A DNA stretch of 64,000 bases from Naganishia liquefaciens (lineage: Eukaryota > Basidiomycota > Tremellomycetes > Filobasidiales > Filobasidiaceae): the NCBI GenBank assembly GCA_013423385.1, contig BLZA01000030.1, positions 947,168-1,011,167 on the forward strand, written 5' to 3'. The notes beneath the pieces are model-generated. The model was not told the DNA's origin. It did no database searches and saw only the letters and a list, made by a program, of their open reading frames with translations. Every line of letters begins with the position of its first letter. Position 1 is the stretch's first letter. Below are positions 36,617 to 50,500 of the stretch, in pieces. The position numbers were made by a program, and so were the translations under genes.

Positions 36617-38846
36617 TTACTTGGAAAGGAAGTCGGTGTTGAAGGATTCGATGGTAGATCGGACTGGAGGGAGACCGATTAGTATAGATGCTTTCGACTT
36701 CGGCTCGGGCAACTTACTCTGGCCTTCGAGTTCCTTGGTCATGGACTTGGCAGAGGCAATGTTGCTGAGAAGCTCGGTCTGCTGCGAAGAGAGGTGCTCC
36801 TGGAAGCTGGCATCCCACTCGACGATTCGCTCAGTGGGGATCTTGTCCAAAAGACCGTTGACACCCGCAAAGATCAAGGGAACCTGAACCTCGGTGGCAA
36901 TGGGCGAGTACTGCTTCTGCTTGAGCAACTCGGTGAGACGAGCACCTCGGGCGAGCAAGTATCGGGTGGAAGCGTCCAAGTCGGAACCGAATTGGGCGAA
37001 GGCGGCGACTTCTCGGTACTGGGCCAAGTACAACTTCAAGGAACCGGCAACGGCCTTCATGACCTTGGTCTGGGCGGCGGAACCGACTCGAGAGACGGAA
37101 AGACCGACGTTGATAGCGGGTCGGATACCCTTGAAGAACAATTCGGCTTCCAAGAAGACCTGTCCGTCGGTAATGGAAATGACGTTGGTAGGAATGTAGG
37201 CGGACACATCACCACCCTGGGTCTCAATGACGGGAAGGGCGGTCAAGGAACCACCACCGAGCTTCTCGTTCATCTTGGCGGCACGCTCGAGCAATCGAGA
37301 GTGCAAGTAGAAAACGTCACCGGGGTAGGCCTCTCGTCCGGGAGCTGCAAGTCAAAAGACGCATGAGTAAATTATGGACGTGCGCTTGGGCCAGGGTTCC
37401 ACTCACGTCGTCGCAAAAGCAAAGACATCTGTCGGTAGGCAACGGCCTGCTTCGACAAGTCATCGAAGATGATCAAGGCGTGCTTGCCGTTGTCACGGAA
37501 GTATTCACCCATGGCGGCACCCGAGAAAGGAGCCAAGTACTGCAAGGGAGCGGCGTCCGAAGCGGTGGCGGCGACGACGATAGAGTACTTCATGGCATCG
37601 TTCTCCTCCAAGGTCTGAACCAACTGCGCGACGGTCGATCGCTTCTGACCGACGGCGACGTAGACACAGTACAGCTTCTTGGACTCGTCGGCACCGTTGT
37701 TGAATCGCTTCTGGTTCAAGATGGTGTCGAGGGCGACGGCGGTCTTACCAGTCTGTCGGTCACCGATGATCAATTCTCGCTGACCTCGACCGATGGGAAC
37801 CATGGAGTCGACCGACTTCAAACCAGTCAACATGGGCTCGTGGACGGATCGTCGGGGCAAAATTCCGGGAGCCTTGGACTGGGCTCGTCGTCGCTCCGAG
37901 GTCTGGATAGGACCCTTGCCGTCAATGGGCTGACCCAAGGCATCAACAACTCGGCCGAGCAATTCCATACCGACGGGAACGTCGACAATGGCACCGGTTC
38001 TGAATAGTCAAAGGTATGAGCTAATCCATTCCGACAATCTTCCCGGCGGCGAATCGACATACCGCTTGACGGAGTCACCCTCCTTGACGGTTCGGTCGTT
38101 ACCGAAAAGGGTAACACCGACGTTGTCGGCCTCCAAGTTCAAGGCCATACCTCGGACACCCGAGGCGAATTCAACCATTTCTTCGGCCTGAACGTTTCGG
38201 AGACCGTAGACTCGGGCGATACCATCACCGATGGTCAAGACTCGACCGGTCTCTTCGAGCTCACCGCCGGTGGAAGCACCGGAGATTCGGCCCTCCAAGA
38301 TGGAGGAGACTTCCGAAGCGGCTGTGGAAAAAGGGATGACCAAGGTAAGAACGTGAAAGCGAAAGAGCATCGGACATGTTGTGACTTACCGGGCTTGGCA
38401 GTGGCGTAGGTCCTGGCGGGAACGGCAGCCCGAGCGAAGGTTCGGGCCTGGAATGGCGCAGGAAAAAAAAAAGAGTCAGCGTCGAAGTCGTCGCATGAGG
38501 CTGTCAAGGTTCCGTGGCATTCGATGTATGGCAAGGGTCGACGTAGAGCATGGCAGGCATCCTGAACGAGACTCTCTCGTTGTCAAACATGCAAAGCGAA
38601 AGTCACTTCTTTGCGAGCGGCGTCAAGCACGATTTTTTTCTTCTTCCATTCTCGCTTTGTGCAACCTCCCACGTTCTTTCCCTTTGCCCCTTGCCACGCC
38701 TTTTTCCATCGCTCTCTAGCCTCGACCCATTGCCAGCTCCTCCTGGCGGTGTGGCGAAAGATCCATGTCGAAGGGGAAACCACCCAGTGCAGACCAGTAC
38801 TCACAGCAGCACCCCGGGTGAGCGAAGTTCGAAGAGCAGAGTGCAT
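36617..38846 (-). CDS. ATP1: ATP synthase F1 subunit alpha, mitochondrial
   Basis: Non-catalytic nucleotide-binding subunit of the F1 head in the mitochondrial matrix. Seen: exon 1 at 38805-38846 encodes [14 protein letters not shown]; exon 2 starts at 38447 with [19 protein letters not shown], completing an Arg/Ala-rich presequence; then [31 protein letters not shown], the Walker A motif [13 protein letters not shown] (near 37750), [38 protein letters not shown], and the family signature [17 protein letters not shown]. The last exon adds [15 protein letters not shown] before TAA at 36617-36619. Intron 1 (38448-38804, 357 nt) is several times longer than others in the window. Codons are strongly biased to C-ending forms, as expected for a highly expressed gene. 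Confidence 0.97.
38448..38804 (-). other. Long first intron of ATP1
   Basis: 357 nt with GT donor and a T-rich tract before CAG at the acceptor. It separates two halves of the mitochondrial presequence. I looked for snoRNA boxes: no convincing C box (RTGATGA). Confidence 0.8.
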
Positions 38847-39508
38847 CTTTGCTTTTTTGTGGGGAAGAAAGATACAGGAAGAGTGGTGAGGCTGGACGGC
38901 TCGGCTGATGTATAGCTACGCTGGAGCGGACGAGATGGCGATATCAGCAGTGTGGACGGCACAGCGACGATGGGATGGGGCGGCAGCGAACCGAGTGCGG
39001 TCGTGGGTGGTGGTGGTGTCTGTCGAGTGCCAGCATTGGCTGGACGAACGAGCGCGAAGCCCGAGCGAAACCGACTGCCAGAAGCGCGCGAAACGGAACG
39101 GCGAACGCTTCCCACGCTGGCCGCCCGGGCGGGTCGCGATTTTCAGGCGATGAGGATGGGGCGCACCTCGGCCGTCCGCATCGAGGTTGATCGAGAATCC
39201 ATCCGGGCATCGGTATCAGGGCGCGACCATGTCCGGCATGATATTTTTTATTTTATTATTATTGTGGTTAACATTGTCATCATTCAGCGCAGCTCGCTCG
39301 CCCCGTCCAGCAGCGGACGTGTCGCGGTCGCTGAAGAGACGTGCGAGCACTCTTATCCGTGTATGTATTTGATGTACGACCGACCACGCGCGGCTCCAGT
39401 ATATCATGGCATGTCCAGATCCCAGTCTAAATAAGCTACCCGCCATAACGGACAAGTACAACCCCGAACCCCCACGCGCTATCGCTCTCGTCGCGCCAAA
39501 AGAACCGT
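38847..39508. promoter_or_regulatory. ATP1 upstream region and PDA1 3' flank
   Basis: 660 bases. A CCAAT box in ATP1 orientation reads as ATTGG at 39035-39039. An AT-rich tract (T and ATT runs) lies at about 39243-39270. No gene recognised; longer open frames here overlap one another and have no signature. Confidence 0.5.
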
Positions 39509-41295
39509 CTATGCGGCGTTGGGCTTCACCCACATCTCATCCTTCACTCGGCCTCGGGTGAACGGTGGCTCCGTACCGTCGTACTGCCGGACAAACGAGA
39601 AGTCAGCATGCATACGAGCATACCGAGACGTGTCACCTACGTAGATATCAGTCCAGAACGCCTTGAGGTCAGGGAACGCATCCTTCTTGGCCTGAGCAAC
39701 AGCCTCGTCAACTTCCGCCTTGGCCGCCTTGTCGATAGCCTTGAGCTTGGCATCATCGGCGATTCCCCATTCAGACAGGTACGTCTTGATACCGGTGATG
39801 GCATCTCGAGTAGATCGCATCTGCTGGATTTCCTCCCGGGTTCGGTAAGTCGTTCCCGGGTCGGACATGCTATTGAGTGACAAGTGGTCAGGACGCCAAA
39901 GTCCAGCAGTAACGAATACCAGACTTACGAGTGACCACCGTATCGGTAAGTGACAAACTCGATCACGAGAGGACCCTTTCCGCTGGTCGTCCATTCCTTT
40001 GCCCACTGACAAGCCTTGTGGACAGCCAGGACATCCATACCATTGACCTATTCGCGCATTCATGATCAGGCGCTGAGATCCAACGAAAGGAGAAATGGAC
40101 TCACCTGGATACCAGGGATCTGGTCACCTCGAGTGAAGAACATGGTGTTCTGCGACGATCGCTCCGCTGATGTACCCATACCATACTTGTTGTTCTCACA
40201 GACAAAGACGACTGGCAAGTTCCAAAGCTTGGCCTGTAAAATCAATGTTAGCCAATGCGACGCGCTCCGGTGGCTGCACTCCACTTGCCATGTTGTAAGC
40301 CTCGAACACCTGACCCTGGTTGGAAGCGCCGTCTCCGTACATCGAGAAAGTAACCGTCTTCTTGTCCTGATACTTTTGTGCGAAAGCGATACCGGCTCCG
40401 ACGGGAACCTGTGCACCGACGATACCGTTACCTCCGTAGAAGCACTTGGTGAACATGTGCATCGATCCACCCTTGCCCTTGGCGATACCGGTCTCCTTGC
40501 CTGTAAGAAAATCGTCAGATCGTGGTGTACCCAAGGTAAGACATGGTTACTCACCCAGCAGTTCAGCGAGAACATTGTGAATTGTTCCGCCTCGCAATAC
40601 GGCGAAAGGATGGCATCGGTAGGCGGTGATCACCTTGTCCTCGTGCGTGATGGCAGATTCCATACCGACAGAAACGGCTTCCTAAAATTCGCAAAAGCAG
40701 AATGAGCAACGGGTTGCTGCATTAAACCGTTCAAAGCGCTCGTGTCTCACCTGACCGATAGCCAAATGACAGAAACCACGGATAAGCTTGGCCTTGTACA
40801 AAGCATCGGCTGCCTGCTCCATTCGCCTCATTCGGGTCTGCGTGGTAAAGCAGGAAACGCAATAATGAGCCTAGCTAGCGGCATATTGGGGATCGCACGA
40901 ACCATCTGCGTATACAAGTCAATCATCTGGTCCTTCGTCACTTGGACCTCGAGCGAAGGAGGATCGCATCGGTAACCATGGAAAGACTCGGCGTGCAGCT
41001 TGACGGTGAACTACACAGATAAGGAGCTCAGTCAACAGGAGGAATTCGACAAAGGGCGGACGATCAACTAACAGGCTCCGATGAGCTTTCAGGCAGAGGA
41101 CCATGGGGTTCCGAAGCAGCAGCAGAGGTCTCCAGGAATCGAGCTTGCGAGAATCGGACAGTGGGCTGCAGAGAGAAACGATATTATCAGTGACCCAAAG
41201 TTACGGCGAACCCCACGAATATTTCGACATACGACTGCCAAACGCTTGGAAGCGACCCGGAAGCCCGTCGGCTTGAGGAGCGAGGAAAGAGACAT
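39509..41295 (-). CDS. PDA1: Pyruvate dehydrogenase E1 component subunit alpha, mitochondrial
   Basis: Thiamine-diphosphate-dependent decarboxylase subunit of the matrix pyruvate dehydrogenase complex. Seen: ATG at 41295 ([20 protein letters not shown]), a presequence completed by the second exon ([20 protein letters not shown]); then [29 protein letters not shown], the TPP motif running from [18 protein letters not shown] to [17 protein letters not shown], and the phosphorylation loop [16 protein letters not shown] (near 39870-39950), which carries the serines targeted by PDH kinases. The end is [10 protein letters not shown], stop 39509. Length and motif order fit fungal PDA1. Several 50-70 nt introns. 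Same strand as ATP1, 662 bp away, so not co-transcribed in any obvious way. Confidence 0.96.
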
Positions 41296-41981
41296 GGTGA
41301 ATACGCAGGTGGAGCAGAACCCTTTGTATCGACGGCTAGGGCGATCTCTAGGAGGTTTCGCGATTTGTCACCTGAACGTCTCAACTTCTTCAGCTTTGCG
41401 ACACGAAGCAACGCGGTAGTCGCGCTGCTGTTTGGGGCACGCGGCTTTCCGAACGATTATTCTGCCGAGAGTCGTCAATGACGTGTAAATGCCAATCGCG
41501 TGGAAGACTATTCCTTGTTCAGCTGTTCTTGTGGAACATCTGCCGTTCTTGCCTCACATACTCCTTATTCTAAATCAGCCTAATACATGATCACAGGGTC
41601 GTCTCATTGCCATTGGCCACAGCAATTTTGGGAAAAAGGTCATGCTACATTTGCTGAGCGCTGAGATCACCTCGGCCTGGCTCCTGCGGGTCCGGGGGTA
41701 TCATCGGAGGTGAGGGGCTGTCTCGCGGAGAGCAAGTCCGCATGTGGACAAAGCGGCCAGTGGGGGAGCAGTTCGCCGTCGAGCTCTATAGACACCCATA
41801 TTTTCGCATATGCGACTGATAATGCTCTCTTCTAACAGTTTGTATCGTCTATAATTGGAAAAGTGACCCGTCTGTCACTCTGCTTTTTGGCATTTAACGT
41901 GTCTAGCTTTCGTGCATCTTTACACGACCGGCCTGTGACAGGTCAAGTCAGTGTAAGAAGGCTACGAACTGGCGAAGCAAC
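41296..41981. promoter_or_regulatory. PDA1 upstream region and C9-methyltransferase 3' flank
   Basis: 686 bases. CCAAT boxes occur at 41492-41496 (plus strand) and as ATTGG at 41612-41616 (sense for PDA1). No gene or repeat recognised. Confidence 0.45.
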
Positions 41982-44015
41982 TCACTCCAGCTTCCTGGAC
42001 TTGGGTGCATGCAGACTGGTGTGACTGGGAACTCCTTCAACCTGTGCGGTTAAGCAATGGTCAGCAGAAAAGTTCGGTAAGACGACTTTCGGGGAGAGCT
42101 TACTCGGTGGAAAGCGTTCAAGTTCTTGTGCATGGTGATCTGGAAGACGGAAGCAGATCCTTGTCTACAAGACATCGGCAGGTCAGGAAGGGCTTTGGCA
42201 AGCAGAAGTACCATTCTTACCGAGAGATGCTATAGAATGGAGTTCGTCAGATACAGTATGGATAAAGGTCGTGAATGCTACTTACATGGTAGAGTAGGCC
42301 AAGAAGTACACCCAAATTCGGTACCATCTGCGGAAACACGGCATCATCAGGTCAGGACAGAAAGGCGATCTACGTGCGTCCTTACCTCTCGCCGTACTTG
42401 GCAATGACCTTCTCCTTGTTCGAAACCCAGTTCTTGTACCATCGGTCGATAGTGGCAGAGTAATGGACGCCCAAAACGTCAATAGACTTGATTTCGAAGT
42501 TGGCATGTTCGAGCTATATTCCAGGATTCAGCTGATGTCAAGACTGTCACGGCTCGCTAAACTTACTCGGTTGATGACCCAGTTGAGGGCGCAAGACGCA
42601 TCAGCTCCGGGGAAGATGTACTTGTTCATGCTGAAGGGCTGAATCAGTAACCATAGACAACGCACGTCATCAAGAAACCCACAAGAGACCCCAGTTCAAG
42701 TCCTCAAATTGCCAACAAGTTCGGATACCGGCAACCTGCATGACGAAGATTCCGTCATCGTCCAAGAGATCGTAAACTTGCTTCAAGAAAGTGCTGTATC
42801 GTCGAATGCCGACATGCTGAAAGGAAAGTTCAACCAAGGAACAGCCTTGAATGGCGAGTCACTCACCTCGGCCATTTCGAGAGAGACGATCTTGTTGAAT
42901 GTACCCTTGGGGTGAGGGAGGTCCCGGAAGTCCATGCAGAGAATTCGACCCTGAGACTCGGGAACGCCGTTGTCTCGGAGTCGCTTGTTTCCAAAGGCGG
43001 TCTGGTTCTTGCCGAGGGTCACTGACCGCGGGAAAAAAGAGTATTAGATGCGCTTCTAGATATGCGTCGAAAAACTTACCACCAGTAACGTCACAGCCAT
43101 AGTTCTTTCCAGCGAATGCGGCAAGAGTTCCCCATCCACAGCCGATATCCAAGAGCCTGTCGGTAGGCTCCAAAGCGAGCTTTTCACAAACGAGAGCGAG
43201 CTTGTTGTCTTGCAGTTGTTCCAAAGATTCCTCGACGTTGATGTCGCTGATGACACCGGAAGTGTAGATCATTCGGGGTCCCAAGAACCACTCGTAGAAG
43301 TCGTCTCCGCGGTCATAGTGGTCACGAACCTGCTCCTCATCTTGACTAGCAGAATGCATAACAACTTCGGGAATGAGATTCATGAAGACGAATTTGAAAA
43401 GCTAGAAAGGGATTGTCAGACTCGGCAATCCCAGTTGGAACAGCCTGAAAGCTTACTTCGGGAGTAAAGGCGAAAGTTGCCCAGTCGTGTCGGTATTCCA
43501 TCATCTCCAAGACGTCGCCCTTGAAGTCGATCTTGCCCTCAAAGTAGGCGTCGTGGAAGACCTGCATGGGCATTTTGAAAGGGTACTTTTGCTTGAGAGC
43601 GGCGTCGTTGATCGTGACATAACCGTCGAGTCCCTTGCCCGGCAAGATGCACTTTTCGTTCACCCGAGGACCAATGTAGCTCATCAGCGTCCAGTAGCCG
43701 ACGGCAACGGGCACGCCGAAAATGGCGACGAGGAAAAAGTACCATGACCAGCTGTTGGAGAGCCGGAAGATCCAGGGGAGCAGGGCTTGCAAGACTCGAG
43801 GGAACAGCAAAATGGCAAGCGCGAGCTGCACGTTGCTGAACGAGGCGGATCCTTCGGCCGGAAGCTTCGGGTTGGCGATGGCAGGGTAATTAGTGAGTCG
43901 ACTGTCCAGAATGCATTGTTTAGGAGCATGAACCTTGGGCAGCACAAGCGACTCACACTCCGCAGCCAGAAACCTGGCCGTTAGCCTTGGTGCTAGGAGC
44001 ACCGATATCCGACAT
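41982..44015 (-). CDS. SMT1: Sphingolipid C9-methyltransferase
   Basis: Adds the C9 methyl group to the sphingoid base of glucosylceramide, a fungal-specific step linked to virulence in Cryptococcus. Seen: ATG at 44015 (MSDIGAPSTKANGQVSGCGV); two membrane segments (VQLALAILLFPRVLQALLPW and WSWYFFLVAIFGVPVAVGYW); then a cyclopropane-fatty-acid-synthase-like domain with DHYDRGDDFYEWFLGPRMIY, the SAM motif LLDIGCGWGTLAAFAGKNYG, VTLGKNQTAFGNKRL, FNKIVSLEMAEHVG and DDDGIFVMQVAGIR. The end reads VEGVPSHTSLHAPKSRKLE, stop 41982-41984. The N-terminal membrane pair distinguishes it from bacterial CFA synthases and fits ER location. About ten short introns. The gene lies between PDA1 and NDUFS7 on the same strand. 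Confidence 0.95.
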
Positions 44016-44623
44016 GATGACGTGTTGGGACAACCTGATCGCTTACAGTCGATGTTCGTCGACGAGAACAGAAGTACCGTGAAACGCCCAGCTTCGGTCT
44101 CGTTCGACCTTTCGCTCGACCGACTGGCGAGCTGTGTGTCGTGGCATCCGGGCGGGAACAGAATGCGCAAATGTCGGAAAAGGCTGCGCGTTGACGCGAC
44201 GCGACCGAGAACGCGTCGACTGCGGGCGGCCGCGGCTTGGAACCGAGCTGTTACCCCGTCTGTCTGTCGCCAATCCTGCTGTCCTGCTTCTTCCACCGAA
44301 TAACGCTGGAAGCATGTTCTACCTTGTCTCTCCTTCGGAAAGGCAGCGGCAAAAGCGAGCTCCCCAAGCTCGAGCAGATGATGGTACTCAACCAATTGAG
44401 AAATTTTTGTCGTAGGAAATGGTCGTGGCGAGCTGTAGACCAAGATAGCAAAGACAGCGCGTCGACAACCGGCAAGTGCAAAGACTAGAGGTCAAAGAGA
44501 AGACCGGGGAAGAGCACGCCACATGCAAGCATTTTACATTATTCATATCGTGCCACACCACCGTCTGACTGAATGTAATATACAAGATCTCGTGGGGGTC
44601 AAACCGAAGGATACCAGAACGCT
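44016..44623. other. Intergenic: C9-methyltransferase promoter and NDUFS7 3' flank
   Basis: 608 bases without recognised gene or repeat. Open frames are short and overlapping. Confidence 0.5.
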
Positions 44624-45955
<1,332 letters not shown>

Positions 45956-47572
45956 TTTGGAGTACTGTCAATTCCTTAGCGAGTACGGTGATACGGGACG
46001 GCACAATGATTTGCTCTATTAGCAGCTGGCAAGCGTTATGCCTGAATGTGGGGCGTCGACCTGCCTGATGGCAATGGCGATCGCGATGCCACACCCATTT
46101 TCAGGTGGCCCAGCCGGCGACTCAGCCAATCCGCGCCACAGGATTTTGTCGGCCGCCGAGTATCATCAGCGGCTTCTTAAGGGAAACTGCGCAATCGCGC
46201 GTTTATTGGGAATCGTTCCTGCGGAACAAGTGCGCGTCATCGAGTATCGTACGGCCTCAGAAACCCGCTGTTGCCACCTCCCATATTATAGAATGAAGTT
46301 GACTACCATACGCTCCATAGAGCAGCTAAAGCTACGAGACCCCACGAGGAGGTATATATGGATATGGAATAATGATTATTCCAACGATGAGCGACTGTGC
46401 AAGCCCTTTACAGCGACAGCCTCTGAACTTCTATCGTCAAGTCCATGTTTCCACCCATCGACTACAACCTGAGGCATGGCATCCCAGCGCCGCTGCATTG
46501 CCGATAGATTTTTTGTACACTGAAGGTCTCGTCAGGAATTCGCCCTCTGGGATCCGTGACGCGAGCCCAATAAATTTTTTTGTGGGTTTTGATTGGCATG
46601 AAGAGCCTGGGTATTTGAGATTGCTAATGCTTGAGTCTCGTCTCGCCCCGGCGGAGCCGGCATGACTATGGGAACTAGCCCGGACTTCCATCACAAGTGA
46701 GAGTAAATCCCACTCGTGAGCTCACGCCCCAGTGCTGATCAGCAGACCCTTTCTATGCTGCTCTAAGTGGACATTCGCATGCTCAACTCAGGCGCGATTC
46801 TGACCTCCTTCTTCTGATGGGTTGAAGCGAGCGCAGATCTGACAAGAGGGCGCTTTTGGTTATTTTGCATTTGTGTTTTCCTGCTGCTCTTCAGTCGTCC
46901 GCGGTTGCGCATTTGAGGTAAACGTCAAGACATTCCCTGAAAAACATCAAGAGGGACCAAGTTGCCGCTGAGGCTGGAGAGATAATGCACATCAGGTGGC
47001 AATCTGGCCGAAAATTCCCTCATATCCGTATCTACCTCGATATCGAGTCTCGATGCTGTGGCTGCCCTACGGAGCTTCTGATAGACAACTTTCATCAGAA
47101 ATACAAGAGGTGGCGAAAAGGGCGTTTCGGCCGCAGTACGAAACTCGATGACGCGCACTTGTACTGTAAATTAGTTTTAAATACCGTCCATGTTGGGACT
47201 CATACCAGTAATTCGCTCCCGACACCTTGCCAATCGTAAAGCTAGCCCACTGAAAAGCGAGCTGATACATAAACTGTCATCTAGACGGATTACCAGTCTC
47301 TGTTCTCACCCATTAAACCGGCTTTTGCATTCGACGTGATCCGAATTTCTGTTCGGTCGCAACATGGCCGAACATAATTATTTATACCGAGTACACTGTT
47401 AATCTCGACCGTCGTGGAACCCGGAACATTGTGCTATCAGAAAATCGTACACCGTTCCCTGTTATGCATCCGGACTCTACTAGAAGTTCAAGGTCGCACG
47501 ATGTTGATCGATGGTTGTTAGATGATGTGTTGCTTATAGGCAAATCTCGCAGTATGATGATAGCTGTTCTTC
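45956..47572. other. 1.6 kb gene-poor region with a diverged inverted repeat
   Basis: It holds the NDUFS7 upstream region (a CCAAT box at 46126-46130 on the plus strand) and two related segments in opposite orientation (separate entry). Short open frames occur at 46038-46472 (+), 46372-46665 (+) and 46925-47158 (-). None matches a family I know. Confidence 0.55.
46226..47162. repeat. Diverged inverted repeat with shared coding-like sequence
   Basis: The left arm (about 46226-46380, +) and right arm (about 46985-47162, -) start with an identical 20-mer, ACAAGTGCGCGTCATCGAGT, at 46226-46245 and, reverse-complemented, at 47143-47162. Similarity continues with substitutions and small gaps for about 120-150 bases. 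Translated, the left arm reads QVRVIEYRTASET...MKL and the right arm QVRVIEFRTAAET...MKV, so the peptide is better conserved than the DNA at this point. The spacer is about 600 bases. This could be two copies of a short gene family or of a repeat carrying an open frame. Confidence 0.75.
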
Positions 47573-50500
47573 TTAAGGCGGTATTTTCGTGCGAGGATGG
47601 CTATGATCGTATGGGCCCGTGAGCCAGGACAGAAGTTCGTTGTTGCTGGATGGGTGATTCATGACACTGGAACGCATATGCGTGTTCGACCAATCGGGAC
47701 GTTTAAGGTAGTTGTCGAAAAGATCCCGAATCATTGCCTTGATACCAGGATTTTGCCAAAGTAGTACAAGGAGATGATCGGTGCACGGTCAGGTTCTAAG
47801 GTAGACAGCTAGAAGCTCAGCACACATACCTCGCAAATGTCTCCAGCAGGATGATCAAAGTGTTGCAGTACTTCCAAGGCCATCCGCAATGCATCGGTAT
47901 TGCGCCTTGAAATCGTATCCCGGTCAAATCGCATGCAATCCAGGTAGATAATTGGGACCGCATATAGCAACATCGTCGTAAAGTCGCCCATCTGTGGATA
48001 CCGAATTATTCCCCTGACATTGGCTCTTTGTCTCGTAATACTTACGAACGGCAAGTATGGTATGCGAGCCATGTAAAGGTTGAAAGCGGAGATCTGAAGA
48101 ATTGGACTTCAGTAATCACGGAATGCTCATTTCAGAATGAGAAACGCAATCATACCGAAGTTTCGGCGGAGACGACACATTGCTCCGCTAGATCCAGGCA
48201 GGTTTGGCGATTGCCACTTTCTCTCTGCTTGGTGATGCTCTGCCATACCAGCGAAGACAGCAGGGGCAGTGTAGCGAGTATGCGCAGATTGTGGAAGATC
48301 AAGCACAGTCTGAACTTGAGCAGTGCCGCCTCGCCTTCAGGCGAATCTAGGGCCAAGAGCCTGCTTGTAGCCCTCGGATCAACCTTTTCGAAACCACGTA
48401 GTTCATCTGGGACGGAATGCCTCAGCATGTCCAGTTCTCGAAGTACGGCGTTGGCCTTTTCACAGGCGGATGTCGTCGAAGTATCACGCGTCTGATTCAG
48501 GTAGATCCGATGAATGCCATCTATCGAATCAACAAGGTCGACCATGGCACGTAAGGCAGTCATTGTGGTCTACGGGAGGATTTACCTTGTATTAGTAATG
48601 ATCAGAGAAGTAGTTTCGAGCTTTGACACTAACATTGTCGTTTTTAGGAAGCGCGGTATCGATTTCCCCTCGGATATTCAAGCAACTTGGACGACCTTGC
48701 CATAAACTGACGGTCTTTTCCAGAATATATGTAGTCCAGAACAACGTCCGCAGGTTTTCATCTTTGACTTGACGGAGTTGACATGTAGGATCGCGATGAA
48801 GCCCCAAGCTGGTCGCTAGGCGAGCTGCACGTCCAGTCGCTATGTATTGTTCTGCAGAAGCGCGATTAGGCCAAGGTCAAACACATAGAACAAGAGTACC
48901 ACCTACCGTCAACTTGACCATAGTTTCCCAGATAGACCGAATATAGTAACCAGAGACGTATCGCATCAACGCTACCGTTCTCTCGAGCACTAACTAGTAC
49001 CTTCATCGCCTGGTCTGCCAATTGCTTTGACCAAGCTCGAGCAACCTTCTTTGGACAATGTGCGTCGCCATCGCCACCTTCTATCTGCGCGCCCAATGCC
49101 AATACCAGCAGATCTCTAGCTTTATGCATCGCTCTCGTATGCTCGCTCGGCCGGTCTGCAGCGTTCGGGGGGAACCCAACCCCACCTGTGTATGCGTCTG
49201 AAATGGATGCGCGCACTTGATCCAAACTGACTATTGGATTGAGTGGGTGATGTATCACGCTGTAAGCATGGAAGAACCGGTGGGCTAATTGCGATGGTAG
49301 GAATAGCGGATCAATCGGAAGGACGGTATCATCGATTGGTGGCTTGAATCGGAAACTGTTACGAAGTCACGAGGTCAAGGTTCGAAGGTAATTCTTTAGG
49401 GAAGACTCCCACATTAATTTGTCGCAACCCCAACGCCAAACGGTATATCCTTTCCCCGGACTGATCGAACGCGAAGTTGAAACTTCTCCAGAACTGCTGT
49501 TTGGTTTGAACATGAGACTTGAATTGTCGCCGGAGCCGAACGACGTGTGCGCCTTCAGAACCTGTACAAGTCGATCTTGTAACGACAAAAATGAGGTGGG
49601 GCCTGTGAGAAACATCAGATTCTGTGGAATGTAAACGCTGCGGTGGTTGTCCTCACCCCACCAGAGTAAGCCGTTAGTATCTGCCCCTGGTTTGAAAGTC
49701 GTGATGCCGGCATTCCCCAGAGCGTCCGCCTCTCCGCCCATGATCATCGGTGGCGTTTTCTGTGATCGCAGACCATAGCGCACACCGTAGCTGACTTCTG
49801 CACTACTGCTCGATGGACTGCGGTAAACTGTCAAGCTCTTATCGCCATACTGCCTCAGTCTGCGACCTGAATGATTGGCGGATGAGAAAGATTCGCAGAA
49901 GGGGGCGAACTGATAGAACTCACCTAAGTGATCTGTTCTTTGACTGAACTGCGCGTCGAAAACCAATGTCAACTGCGCCAACGAATTGCCCCTATAGACA
50001 CACTTACATCATGGACGTCACCATGTAGGCCGCGCGCGTCATCGTATAGCGGAGCGCCGGCAATTGGACGCGCTTGCGTAGATCCTGAAGCTGGAGTAGA
50101 TTGGGTGGTATGCGAAGATGTTATCCCCGTCGAAGTGGCTTGGAGGCTAGATGGGGTAGCTGACGCTATGTCCGTCGTTGTCGGTCCCGAATCCATCGTT
50201 TGGATTGTGGCGTAGGAGGTCGTCACATCGTCCCTTGCCCTAGGAGAGCGTCTGCTGTCGAGCCTTTTTCCGACGTCCTGATCTGTGAGGAATTGCATAG
50301 GTCCAAAGGGAGCTTCGGATTCAAGAAAGCTTGAGCGCGTATTTGACAGAGCATATGAGCCCATATCCTTTCCAGCATCCTGTGAGGATGCCGGATAACG
50401 GCTTGACGACGCATATTGCATAGGAGGAAACGGGATCGGCATTGTTGAGCCGGAAGGTATCCCGCTTGGGAATTCACCGCTATACTGTCTGGGCGACTCC

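Noticed and set aside
36794-38007. Plus-strand open frames of 190 and 214 codons opposite ATP1
   Set aside because: Antisense shadows caused by the strong codon bias of ATP1; the peptides are Gly/Asp/Val-rich and match nothing.
38448-38804. Intronic snoRNA in ATP1 intron 1
   Set aside because: A CTGA-like D box is present but no convincing C box or guide pairing.
38952-39434. 160-codon plus-strand frame upstream of ATP1
   Set aside because: No start context, no signature, overlaps several other frames in a GC-rich promoter region.
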